From Thermoflexibacter ruber (lineage in GTDB: Bacteria > Bacteroidota > Bacteroidia > Cytophagales > Thermoflexibacteraceae), in contig NZ_FONY01000002.1 of the NCBI RefSeq assembly GCF_900113045.1, positions 45,852 through 109,851 on the forward strand: a stretch of DNA of 64,000 bases, read 5' to 3'. The notes under the pieces are model-generated. The model ran no database searches and was not told the origin of the DNA. It saw only the letters and a list, made by a program, of their open reading frames with translations. This document shows positions 35,728 to 43,581 of the stretch, one piece after another. A program made the translations under genes and the position numbers. Position 1 is the stretch's first letter. The number at the start of each line of letters is the position of its first letter.

Positions 35728-36627
35728 ATGAAAAAACTTTTATTTTTACTGCTCATCAGTCTGAGTACGGCTTGCCAAAACAATCCAAAAACTATGGAAG
35801 TACCTAACGAAAGTTTTGATATACAAGGACATAGAGGGTGTAGGGGACTGCTACCCGAGAATACTATTCCTGCTTTCCTCAAAGCTATAGACATAGGCGT
35901 AAATACCTTAGAATTAGACGTAGTGGTGAGCAAAGACAAGCAGTTAGTAGTTTCGCATGAGCCTTATCTTTCGCCGACTATCTGCAAAGGATTGGAAGGC
36001 GAGGACTTTGACAACGAGAAAAAGTACAACCTCTATCAGATGACTTATGAAGAAATCAGCCGTTGCGATTGTGGAAGCAAGGGAAATCCACGCTTTCCCG
36101 AACAAGAAAAGATGAAAGTAAGTAAGCCTTTGCTGGCTGAGGTCATAGATACAGTAGAAAAATATTTGAAAGACAAGAACCTATCTCCTGTAAAGTACAA
36201 CATAGAAACCAAATCTCAACCTGAAACAGACAACATCGCTCACCCTGCCCCCGCTGAGTTTGCCAATTTACTCTATGAATTGGTAAAGCAGAAAGGAATG
36301 TTAGAAAGAACTACTATCCAATCTTTTGATATACGCACTTTGCAAGAAGTCAAGAAAGTTGATGAAAAAATCTCCCTGGCTTTATTGGTAGCAGAGAAGC
36401 CTTATTTTGAGCAAAATATCAAAGAGTTAGGTTTTAAACCTGCAATTTATAGCCCTTATTACATTTTGGTAACGGATACTTTGGTGGATTACTGTCGCAA
36501 GGAGCAGATTAAACTTATTCCTTGGACGATTAATGACTACGAAACCATGCTCAAACTCAAAAAACAAGGCGTAGATGGCATCATTACCGATTATCCTGAC
36601 AGAGCAATGAAGTTATTGGAAAAGTAG
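35728..36627 (+). CDS. Glycerophosphodiester phosphodiesterase, lipoprotein
   Basis: Hydrolyses glycerophosphodiesters to glycerol 3-phosphate and alcohol, probably at the periplasmic face. The lipoprotein signal is LLISLSTAC (Cys 14). The GDPD motif is IQGHRGCRGLLPENTIPAFLKAIDIGVNTLELDVVVSKD with the catalytic His and metal-binding Glu/Asp. VSHEP holds the second His, and the C-terminal block is IPWTINDYETMLKLKKQGVDGIITDYPD. It has 300 residues. The longer frame from 35656 adds no plausible signal, so the ATG at 35728 is used. Confidence 0.93.
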   Translation: MKKLLFLLLISLSTACQNNPKTMEVPNESFDIQGHRGCRGLLPENTIPAFLKAIDIGVNTLELDVVVSKDKQLVVSHEPYLSPTICKGLEGEDFDNEKKYNLYQMTYEEISRCDCGSKGNPRFPEQEKMKVSKPLLAEVIDTVEKYLKDKNLSPVKYNIETKSQPETDNIAHPAPAEFANLLYELVKQKGMLERTTIQSFDIRTLQEVKKVDEKISLALLVAEKPYFEQNIKELGFKPAIYSPYYILVTDTLVDYCRKEQIKLIPWTINDYETMLKLKKQGVDGIITDYPDRAMKLLEK

Positions 36628-36756
36628 AAGTTTGAAAAGTTAAAAATTCTTGCTCAGCCCGCTGATTTTATATTACTTTCTAAAAATTAGCTAATTTTGT
36701 TTACTCACACGGCATAGAGTTCGATATTGTGAGTAAACATTATACTTTTATCCATT

Positions 36757-37944
36757 ATGCTCAAACCATATTCTTGCGTCCGTTTGTTAAAATATGTACT
36801 ATCTTTCCTTGCAGTGATAGTACTATTTGCCTCTTGTTCTAAAAATAACGAAGAGTTACCTGCTCCTCAATATTTTATCAGTGCTACTCCTCTTGGAGAA
36901 GTAAGTAAAGCCAATGTAGATAGACGTTTAGGCAGTAATCCATTAGTTAGTTCGCTTACTAAATATTCTTTTAAGGCTTATAGAATTATTTATAAAACTA
37001 AAGACTTGGATAACAAGGAAATACAAGCCTCTGGAGCAGTGCTAATCCCTGTTACTTCTGATAAGTTAGCGATTGCCAGCTATCAGCACGGAACGATTAG
37101 GAGCGATAGCGAAGCTCCCTCTAACTTTGCAGAAAATAGCGAAGCAGGTCTATTGGGTTCACTCATCGCTTCCATTGGCTATGTAGTTTCTATGCCTGAT
37201 TACTTAGGCTATGGAGTTTCTAAGCAAATCCCGCACCCCTACGAGCATAGAAAATCTTTGGCTACGGCCTCGATAGATATGCTCAGAGCCGTCAAAGAGT
37301 TTTGTAGGATTGAAAGAGTAAACCTCAATGATAGACTTTTCTTGACAGGCTACTCCGAAGGGGGCTTCGCTACGATGTCTATGCAAAAAATGATGGAAGA
37401 GGAGTTTCCTACGGAGTTCAAAATTACAGCAAGTGTTATGGGAGCGGGGGCTTACAACAAAACTGCTTTTTCCAGATATGTGGCAGCACAAAACTCCAAC
37501 CTCACTTTCATCAACTATTACGTTTGGGTTTTGCAGACTTACAACAACATTTACAAGCTCAATCGCCCTTTAAGTGCTTTTTTTACCGAGCCTAATGCAA
37601 CCAATATCCAACAAAAAGGCGTATTTACAGACATAGACTTAAACCCGCAACGCTTATTTACTTCAAACTTTCGCAATGGTATCATCAATAGCACAGATGC
37701 AGAGTTTCTCAATGTACTCAAAGACAATGATGTATTTGATTGGAAACCGCAAACCCCTATGCTATTGGTGCATGGGAGAGATGATGATTTTGTGATTCCG
37801 CTTAACTCTCAAACGGCTTACGATGCAATGCGAGCAAGAGGTGCAAGCAATGTAGAGTTGGCATTGGTGGACGGCGACCACTACTCGGCAGTCCCTAACT
37901 ATGCTTTGCAAGTATATAGTTTCTTTTTTAGATTCAATAATTAA
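36757..37944 (+). CDS. Secreted alpha/beta hydrolase (lipase/esterase-like), lipoprotein
   Basis: A 395-residue protein with a lipoprotein signal (VIVLFASC, Cys about 27). The alpha/beta-hydrolase nucleophile elbow is GYSEGGFAT (Ser about 203), the acid lies in LLVHGRDDDFVIP, and the catalytic His in VDGDHYS. The overall layout (YKTKDLDNKEIQASGAVLIP, MPDYLGYGVS) resembles the secretory lipase-like family. The substrate is unknown. The App1-like gene starts 5 bp after its stop codon, so both are probably one operon, perhaps for lipid turnover with the nearby GDPD. Confidence 0.88.
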   Translation: MLKPYSCVRLLKYVLSFLAVIVLFASCSKNNEELPAPQYFISATPLGEVSKANVDRRLGSNPLVSSLTKYSFKAYRIIYKTKDLDNKEIQASGAVLIPVTSDKLAIASYQHGTIRSDSEAPSNFAENSEAGLLGSLIASIGYVVSMPDYLGYGVSKQIPHPYEHRKSLATASIDMLRAVKEFCRIERVNLNDRLFLTGYSEGGFATMSMQKMMEEEFPTEFKITASVMGAGAYNKTAFSRYVAAQNSNLTFINYYVWVLQTYNNIYKLNRPLSAFFTEPNATNIQQKGVFTDIDLNPQRLFTSNFRNGIINSTDAEFLNVLKDNDVFDWKPQTPMLLVHGRDDDFVIPLNSQTAYDAMRARGASNVELALVDGDHYSAVPNYALQVYSFFFRFNN

Positions 37945-37949
37945 ATGCA

Positions 37950-39107
37950 ATGGATTGGAAATCAGTATTTAAAAAAATAGCCGTCAATGCAGAGGAACAT
38001 TTTGATAAGTTGAAAACTGAACTCCGAGAACGCTTAGGCGGCTATGATGAGATTATGATTTTGCCCTATTACGGTTGTAGCAATGGGAAAGCTATTTACC
38101 TGAAAGGCAGAGTATTAGAAGATAGAAATATCAAAGAGGCACAGGGTAATGATTCTATTTGGGATAATTTAGTAGCTTCTTATAAGCGAATGAATAGCAA
38201 TGAGTTGCCTAATGTAAAGATAAAAGCAGTTTTCAAAGATACTGAAATAGAACTGATTACTGATGAGGAAGGATACTTTACCTTAGACATGGAATTGGAA
38301 AAGCCTTTTACTCCTAATCAAATTTGGGAGGAGATTCATTTGGAACTTGTAGAGGTAAGAGGGAAGAAACAAGATAAAGTAGAAGTAGTAGGCAAAATAT
38401 TAGTACCGCCTGCTACTGCCCAATTTGGCATTATTTCCGACATAGACGATACCATTTTACAAACCAAAGCTACAGAACTTACTAAGGTTATCCAACTAAC
38501 TTTCATGCGAAATGCTCAAACGCGCTTGCCTTTCAAAGGAGTGTCCGCTTTTTACAAAGCCTTGCAAAAAGGTAAAGAGGAACGTAGTTATAATCCTATT
38601 TTTTACGTATCGAGTAGCCCTTGGAACTTATTTGATTTCTTAAAAGATTTTTGCGAGGTAAGGCATATTCCCAAAGGAGTATTTTTCTTACGAGATTTAG
38701 GGCTTTCCAAAGACCAATTTTTGCAGTCCTCGCATGGCGACCATAAATTGGCACAAATCCAACGAATCATGGCTCTTTTCCCCAATTTGAAGTTTATCCT
38801 CATCGGCGACAGCGGACAGCACGACCCCGAAATTTACTTAGAAGCAATCCAAACTTATCCTGAGCGGGTTTTATCAGTTTATATAAGAGATGTTTCCGCA
38901 GAGAAAAGAGATGCAGAAATAGCCCAAATTGCAGAAAAAGCACAGGCTTTGGGAGTAGAAATGATATTTGCACAAGACACCTTAGCCGCAGGAAATCATG
39001 CAGTCCAAAAGGGATTCATCAATGAAAAAGCCCTTGATGCTATTCAGCAAGACCATGATTATCAGGAATATTCCGAGTTTGATTTTCCTATTTTTGATAA
39101 GCTATAA
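37950..39107 (+). CDS. App1-type phosphatidate phosphatase-like protein (DUF2183)
   Basis: A 385-residue cytosolic protein. The catalytic DxDxT-type motif is ISDIDDTILQTKA (about 165-177), and the C-terminal part has the haloacid-dehalogenase-like IGDSGQHDPEIYLEA. FYVSSSPWNLFDFLKDF is a family block. In yeast, App1 dephosphorylates phosphatidate; the bacterial role is inferred. It is coupled to the upstream hydrolase and overlaps the convergent small membrane protein by 6 bp. Confidence 0.88.
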   Translation: MDWKSVFKKIAVNAEEHFDKLKTELRERLGGYDEIMILPYYGCSNGKAIYLKGRVLEDRNIKEAQGNDSIWDNLVASYKRMNSNELPNVKIKAVFKDTEIELITDEEGYFTLDMELEKPFTPNQIWEEIHLELVEVRGKKQDKVEVVGKILVPPATAQFGIISDIDDTILQTKATELTKVIQLTFMRNAQTRLPFKGVSAFYKALQKGKEERSYNPIFYVSSSPWNLFDFLKDFCEVRHIPKGVFFLRDLGLSKDQFLQSSHGDHKLAQIQRIMALFPNLKFILIGDSGQHDPEIYLEAIQTYPERVLSVYIRDVSAEKRDAEIAQIAEKAQALGVEMIFAQDTLAAGNHAVQKGFINEKALDAIQQDHDYQEYSEFDFPIFDKL

Positions 39108-39374
39108 GTTACGATACTTTTTTAGATTTTTAATCATTTTGCTATATATCCTAATTTGCTTCTCACTGCTTCTCATTTCTTTGTTTTGGCGAAAAAGAAT
39201 GAAAGAGGCAAAGATAACAGCTAAAACGATGACCATAGACCAGTAGAAAATAGCAAATTCAAAAGACAAGGAAAAGTCTAATACAAGCGGTAGAAGTGCT
39301 ATGACTATCACAACAGAAAGACCACTAAGCAAATAGATTTCATGTATAGATAAAAAGTTAAACTTTGATTTCAT
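39102..39374 (-). CDS. Small membrane protein, unknown
   Basis: A 90-residue protein with two hydrophobic helices (YLLSGLSVVIVIALLPLVL and FAIFYWSMVIVLAVIFASFIL) and a basic C-terminal tail (KQIRIYSKMIKNLKKYRNL). I recognise no family. It overlaps the 3' end of the App1-like gene by 6 bp, tail to tail. The typical two-helix layout argues that it is real, but support is limited. Confidence 0.55.
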   Translation of the reverse strand: MKSKFNFLSIHEIYLLSGLSVVIVIALLPLVLDFSLSFEFAIFYWSMVIVLAVIFASFILFRQNKEMRSSEKQIRIYSKMIKNLKKYRNL

Positions 39375-39674
39375 AATGATAAAAAATTAATTTGACGATG
39401 AATAAAAAAGCAGTTTAAGTTTCAAGCAAAAGTATTCAATCTATATGCCAAAATATTAAGTACTTAGTTATCAATATATTGACAATCATTATGTTTCAAT
39501 TATAGCTAATCTATGTTCGCATTTTAACATATTACTGTGCATTATCGGACAGATGTAATAAAAAAGAATTTTTTTAAAGTTAATTGAAAATAATACGTAA
39601 ATCTTAATAAAGAACAGATAACAACTGTTAGGCATTAAAATTGACCTAAAACCTAAAAATCATATACAGAACTT
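39375..39674. other. AT-rich intergenic region
   Basis: A 300-bp gap between divergent genes. I see no RNA gene, repeat or convincing promoter pair; it should hold promoters for both flanking genes. Confidence 0.35.
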
Positions 39675-41543
39675 ATGAAACGCTTTATAATATTTACCAT
39701 TGCATTTTTATTATTGTTTATCAATCAGTTATTTTCACAAGGTAACTTTACCCCTTGCTTCAAAACAGATATTACCAAAGGGTGCGCCCCGCTGAGAATC
39801 AGACCTAACGACTGCTCTGGAGCGGCTGCTTCTTTGATTTTTTATGACTACGGCGATGGCAGAGGACCTGTCCCTGACAAAGAGGTTACTTATAGCAGAG
39901 CTGGCAGGTATGCAATTACTCAATACATCAACACAGGCGGTAGTGGGGGTATGAAAACTGACGGTCAGTATTTTATAGAAGTAACTAACCCTGCTAATCC
40001 TGCTTTTGACATACAATTTTGCTCTAATTTTGTAGTCAATGTTACTGTAAGCAGTAAAGACTTCGAGGATTATTTTATTGATTTTGGCAATGGGCAAAAT
40101 AAAACAGTAAAAGGTGGGGAAACCGCCTCTGTCAAATACAGTAGTAGCTCTCCTGTCAGAATAACTGTCTATGGCAACGCTACTACAGCAAATGCAAGTT
40201 GTGGTAGCACCCAAAAAATGATTACACCTTTGGAAAGACAGCCCAAAGGCATTCTTAGGCAAGTGAGAGTGCTAAGCGATGACAGAGTAGAAGTAAGTTT
40301 TACTCTCAATAGTCTTACCACCAATTATCGTCTGTTGCAAAACTCGTTGGTAAGTGGCGACAATAAAAGAATTGATTTGAGAAGCGGAAGTAGCTCTATC
40401 GTGAGTCCAGATAGAGTTTCTAATTTTGATTTTTATAGATATAGAATCTTAGCCCTCGACCAGTGCGGGGGAGAGGAGGAGTTTGCTTCTGAAGCAGTGA
40501 GTACGTTACTGCTGAGTGTGAATACTTCTATAGGCAGAAACTCTTTGGCTTGGAACAGGTTAAATGATTTTGGCTTTGTCAATTACATCGTTTACAGAGA
40601 TGATAAACCGATTAGAACTATTACCAATCCTAATACCACTACTTTTATCGACACTGATGTCAAGTGTGGGCAGGAATACTGCTATAGGATAGAGTGTACG
40701 GCTAATGGAGGTACGACCAAATCTATCTCAGCAACCAAGTGTATAGTTGCCTCGAGGGAATCCAACCCCCGAGCCGTAGCCCAATTTGTAGCAAATGTTG
40801 TCAATGAAAATATTGAAATTCGCTGGCAAGTGCCTACAGACAGTAAGCCACAATCTACTTTTTTATTGAGAACAGACGAGCAGGGGAACTCTACGAGGAT
40901 ACAAGTGCCTAATACGCCTCCTTTTGTAGATGTTTCCGCAGATTTGCTCAACAAGGATTATTGCTATAAACTTTTTTATGTAGATGAGTGTGGCAATACT
41001 TCCCCAGAAAGTAGCATCGCCTGCCCTATTCGCTTGGTACTGACTGAGGAGGATAACGAGGTAGTGCTGAACTGGGTAGCTACAGGAGTGAGTAGCTTAG
41101 CAGTAGAAAAGTTAGACCTCAACAACAATCCTTATCGGGTTATTCCTAATAATAGCGGTACTTTGATAGAAGCAAAGATAAACTTGGACAGGCAATTTAC
41201 TCGCTATAGGATTCGTGGAGTAGTGAATGGCATATTGGTTTATTCTAACATAGTTTCTATCAGAGTAAAAGCCCAACTTATTTATCCTAATGCTTTTAGC
41301 CCCAATAATGACGGTTTGAATGATACTTTTAGCGTAAAAGGCAACTTTATTAATGAGTTTCGCTTGCAAATATTCAATCGTTGGGGAACTTTGGTCTATG
41401 AAAGCACAGACCTCAATGCAAGTTGGGACGGCAGGTTCAATGGTGAACTTGTCCCTGAAGGTGCGTACATTTTGACTATAGAAGGCAAGGACGATATAGG
41501 GAAAAAGATAAGCGAAAGGACGATTTTGACGATAGTGAAGTAA
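39675..41543 (+). CDS. Secreted protein with PKD-like region and gliding-type (CHU_C) C-terminal sorting domain
   Basis: A 622-residue secreted protein: signal peptide ending FSQ (about 22), PKD-like N-terminal part (FKTDITKGCAPLRIRPNDCSG, FIDFGNGQNKTVKGGETASVKY), and fibronectin-III-like repeats. The C-terminal type B type IX secretion signal is YPNAFSPNNDGLNDTFSVKG, IFNRWGTLVYES and VPEGAYILTIEGKD. Such proteins are exported by T9SS and displayed on the surface or released, usually as adhesins. The SprF/PorP partner often found downstream is absent. Confidence 0.9.
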   Translation: MKRFIIFTIAFLLLFINQLFSQGNFTPCFKTDITKGCAPLRIRPNDCSGAAASLIFYDYGDGRGPVPDKEVTYSRAGRYAITQYINTGGSGGMKTDGQYFIEVTNPANPAFDIQFCSNFVVNVTVSSKDFEDYFIDFGNGQNKTVKGGETASVKYSSSSPVRITVYGNATTANASCGSTQKMITPLERQPKGILRQVRVLSDDRVEVSFTLNSLTTNYRLLQNSLVSGDNKRIDLRSGSSSIVSPDRVSNFDFYRYRILALDQCGGEEEFASEAVSTLLLSVNTSIGRNSLAWNRLNDFGFVNYIVYRDDKPIRTITNPNTTTFIDTDVKCGQEYCYRIECTANGGTTKSISATKCIVASRESNPRAVAQFVANVVNENIEIRWQVPTDSKPQSTFLLRTDEQGNSTRIQVPNTPPFVDVSADLLNKDYCYKLFYVDECGNTSPESSIACPIRLVLTEEDNEVVLNWVATGVSSLAVEKLDLNNNPYRVIPNNSGTLIEAKINLDRQFTRYRIRGVVNGILVYSNIVSIRVKAQLIYPNAFSPNNDGLNDTFSVKGNFINEFRLQIFNRWGTLVYESTDLNASWDGRFNGELVPEGAYILTIEGKDDIGKKISERTILTIVK

Positions 41544-41563
41544 AAAATGGTATGTACTTTTGC

Positions 41564-42076
41564 TCAATCATTCACTTTTACATACTCGCTTTCTTCTGCA
41601 TAAAAAAAGCTCAAATGCTGATATTTTTTGATGAAGGCTTGTAAATCGGTAGGACTACTAAACTGTTCTCTGATGTATTGTGAAAGAGGCAAAAGTTTAA
41701 GTTTATCTTTTTGAATATCAACTTTATATAGAAAATAATTATCTGAAACAGTCAGATTAAAGCTGTCTTTTACCATTTTGATATTGAGAAAAACGGAATT
41801 TTCTACCATAGAAATATGCCCCTTAAACTTTTTTTGCTCTAAGGCGCGGTCTTGCTTGCGATAGGTATTTTCTGTAATCAGGTAAGTGAAATCATCAAAT
41901 TTCCTGATGTCATAGTTATTGGGTTCTTCTGTATGACCTGCTTCTTTCCATACCCCTATTAGATTTTTGTTTATAGGCACTTTGGGACTATCGATGGGGA
42001 TAGCAGACTCATAAGGGCAAGCCACACATAAAAAACTGATAATGAATAAACATGAATAAATAACTCTTTTTTTCAT
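41564..42076 (-). CDS. Putative lipoprotein, unknown
   Basis: A 170-residue protein with a lipoprotein signal MKKRVIYSCLFIISFLCVAC (Cys 20). The body reads as a lipocalin-like small beta-barrel: NLIGVWKEAG, FDDFTYLITENTYRKQDRALEQKKFKGHIS. I recognise no specific family. The ATG at 42076 is preferred over the longer frame from 42106 because the signal begins there. The next gene upstream on the same strand ends 40 bp away. Confidence 0.7.
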   Translation of the reverse strand: MKKRVIYSCLFIISFLCVACPYESAIPIDSPKVPINKNLIGVWKEAGHTEEPNNYDIRKFDDFTYLITENTYRKQDRALEQKKFKGHISMVENSVFLNIKMVKDSFNLTVSDNYFLYKVDIQKDKLKLLPLSQYIREQFSSPTDLQAFIKKYQHLSFFYAEESEYVKVND

Positions 42077-42116
42077 CTCAAACGATAAACTAAAAGCCAG
42101 AAACACTCAACTATAC

Positions 42117-43571
42117 CTACGTTCCCATTTCTTTCATTGCGGCGGCAAGAGTTTGCTGGGCATTTTGATTACTTGGCTGATTCATAATGACTTGATTGCA
42201 AAGTTTAACAACCTTGCCCATGTCTATCAGTGCCTCTTGTCGTTTTCCTATCGCCTTCAGTGCCAAGCCTCTATTCCAAAGATAAGAATAATTATCAGGG
42301 CTGATTTCCAATGCTTTGCTATAATTTTCTATGGCTTCGGCATGATTGCCCAATCTATCTTGTGCTAAGCCAAGCGTATTGTAGGCTTTGGCATTACTTG
42401 TATCATATCGCAAACTTTGTGCAGCAAATTGGGCTTGCTCGTGGAATTTTCCTTGCCTCCACTTCACAATCGCTATGTTTAGATATGCTTTTGCATTATC
42501 GGGTTGTATTTGAATGGCTTGTAAGAAAAATTGCACTGCCTCCTCTAATCTACCTTGTTGGTATGCAAACTCGCCTTGCTGAATGATGCTTTCTGCCTCA
42601 GGATTGAATGTAGTCGTTGTTGTTTCTGCTACAGAGGAAGTATCCTTTGTATTAGTATCTTTTTGACTTTCTGTAAAATCTGAATTTTCTACGTATTCAT
42701 TCCTCTCTGCTTGCTGATATTCCACTTCTTGAACGCTTGCGCTATCCTTCTGATTTTCTGTCATATCATTTGAAGTCTCTGCTCCCTGCTCCTCATTTTC
42801 CTCATCATTAGCTTCTTGGTAGCTCTCCTCCACGTGGGTAGGCTCGTAAGTTGTAACCATGCCCAATCCCCTACTTGTATAAACAGGTTTTTCCGCTTGG
42901 CTTTCCTCTTCCTCTATTTCCTCTACTTTAGTTTTTTCTTTGATAAACTCCTGCTGTACTTCTGCCTTGTATTCATCTATTTGTGCAGAGTGGTGCATGA
43001 GAGCCAAGGCATTCATGTCATCGCCATCTTCGCCTGCTTTGAGTGCTTGCAAATACACATCTTCGGAAAGATAATGCTTTAATCCAAAATTGTCATTAAT
43101 CAAACCCTCAGCCATTGTATAGGGAATTACCTCAGTTACCAGCGTAAGCACGGAAGTCATCAAGCTAAATTCTTGCTCAAATGCTTTTATAATTTCTTGA
43201 TTGTCTTTGATTACCAAAATATTTTCTAAGGCTTTGCTTTCAGAAAAATACGTCCAATCGTAAGAACCATTGAGCAAGACAGCATGGTCAATGATACAAA
43301 ACTTATGATGTATAGGAGCGGTTTTATCGGAAAAGTACAATTTTGCTCCTATACTAATCAGTTCATTCAAAGGCAGTCCCTCGATTCTTTTGTTCAGGTA
43401 ATCATCTAATAAAATCAACTGAACATCAAGCCCCTGTTTAGTTTTTTCTAATAATTTATCAAAAATCTGCCTATTACTAAACCAACAAACTGCTATTTGA
43501 ATACTTTTTTGAGCATTTTGCAGTTCTCTGACGATGACATCTTGTATATTTTTAAAAAATACCTGTTCCAT
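42117..43571 (-). CDS. Single-HKD phospholipase D-like domain fused to TPR repeats
   Basis: A 484-residue protein. The N-terminal about 150 residues are a PLD-like nuclease/phosphodiesterase fold with one HKD motif, HHKFCIID (H-x-K-x4-D) followed by GSYDWTYFSES. An acidic Glu/Gln/Ser/Thr-rich linker of about 130 residues follows. At least three TPR units close it: GEFAYQQGRLEEAVQFFLQAIQIQPDN, AYNTLGLAQDRLGNHAEAIENYSKALEISPDN, and LWNRGLALKAIGKRQEALIDM. With one HKD it would need to dimerise. There is no signal peptide. The ATG at 43571 begins 11 bp past the upstream receptor gene. Confidence 0.85.
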   Translation of the reverse strand: MEQVFFKNIQDVIVRELQNAQKSIQIAVCWFSNRQIFDKLLEKTKQGLDVQLILLDDYLNKRIEGLPLNELISIGAKLYFSDKTAPIHHKFCIIDHAVLLNGSYDWTYFSESKALENILVIKDNQEIIKAFEQEFSLMTSVLTLVTEVIPYTMAEGLINDNFGLKHYLSEDVYLQALKAGEDGDDMNALALMHHSAQIDEYKAEVQQEFIKEKTKVEEIEEEESQAEKPVYTSRGLGMVTTYEPTHVEESYQEANDEENEEQGAETSNDMTENQKDSASVQEVEYQQAERNEYVENSDFTESQKDTNTKDTSSVAETTTTTFNPEAESIIQQGEFAYQQGRLEEAVQFFLQAIQIQPDNAKAYLNIAIVKWRQGKFHEQAQFAAQSLRYDTSNAKAYNTLGLAQDRLGNHAEAIENYSKALEISPDNYSYLWNRGLALKAIGKRQEALIDMGKVVKLCNQVIMNQPSNQNAQQTLAAAMKEMGT

Positions 43572-43581
43572 ACATTTTATT

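Noticed and set aside
38998-39246. Plus-strand frame over the end of the App1-like gene
   Set aside because: It overlaps App1 in another frame. The opposite-strand 90-residue protein has the more credible two-helix layout.
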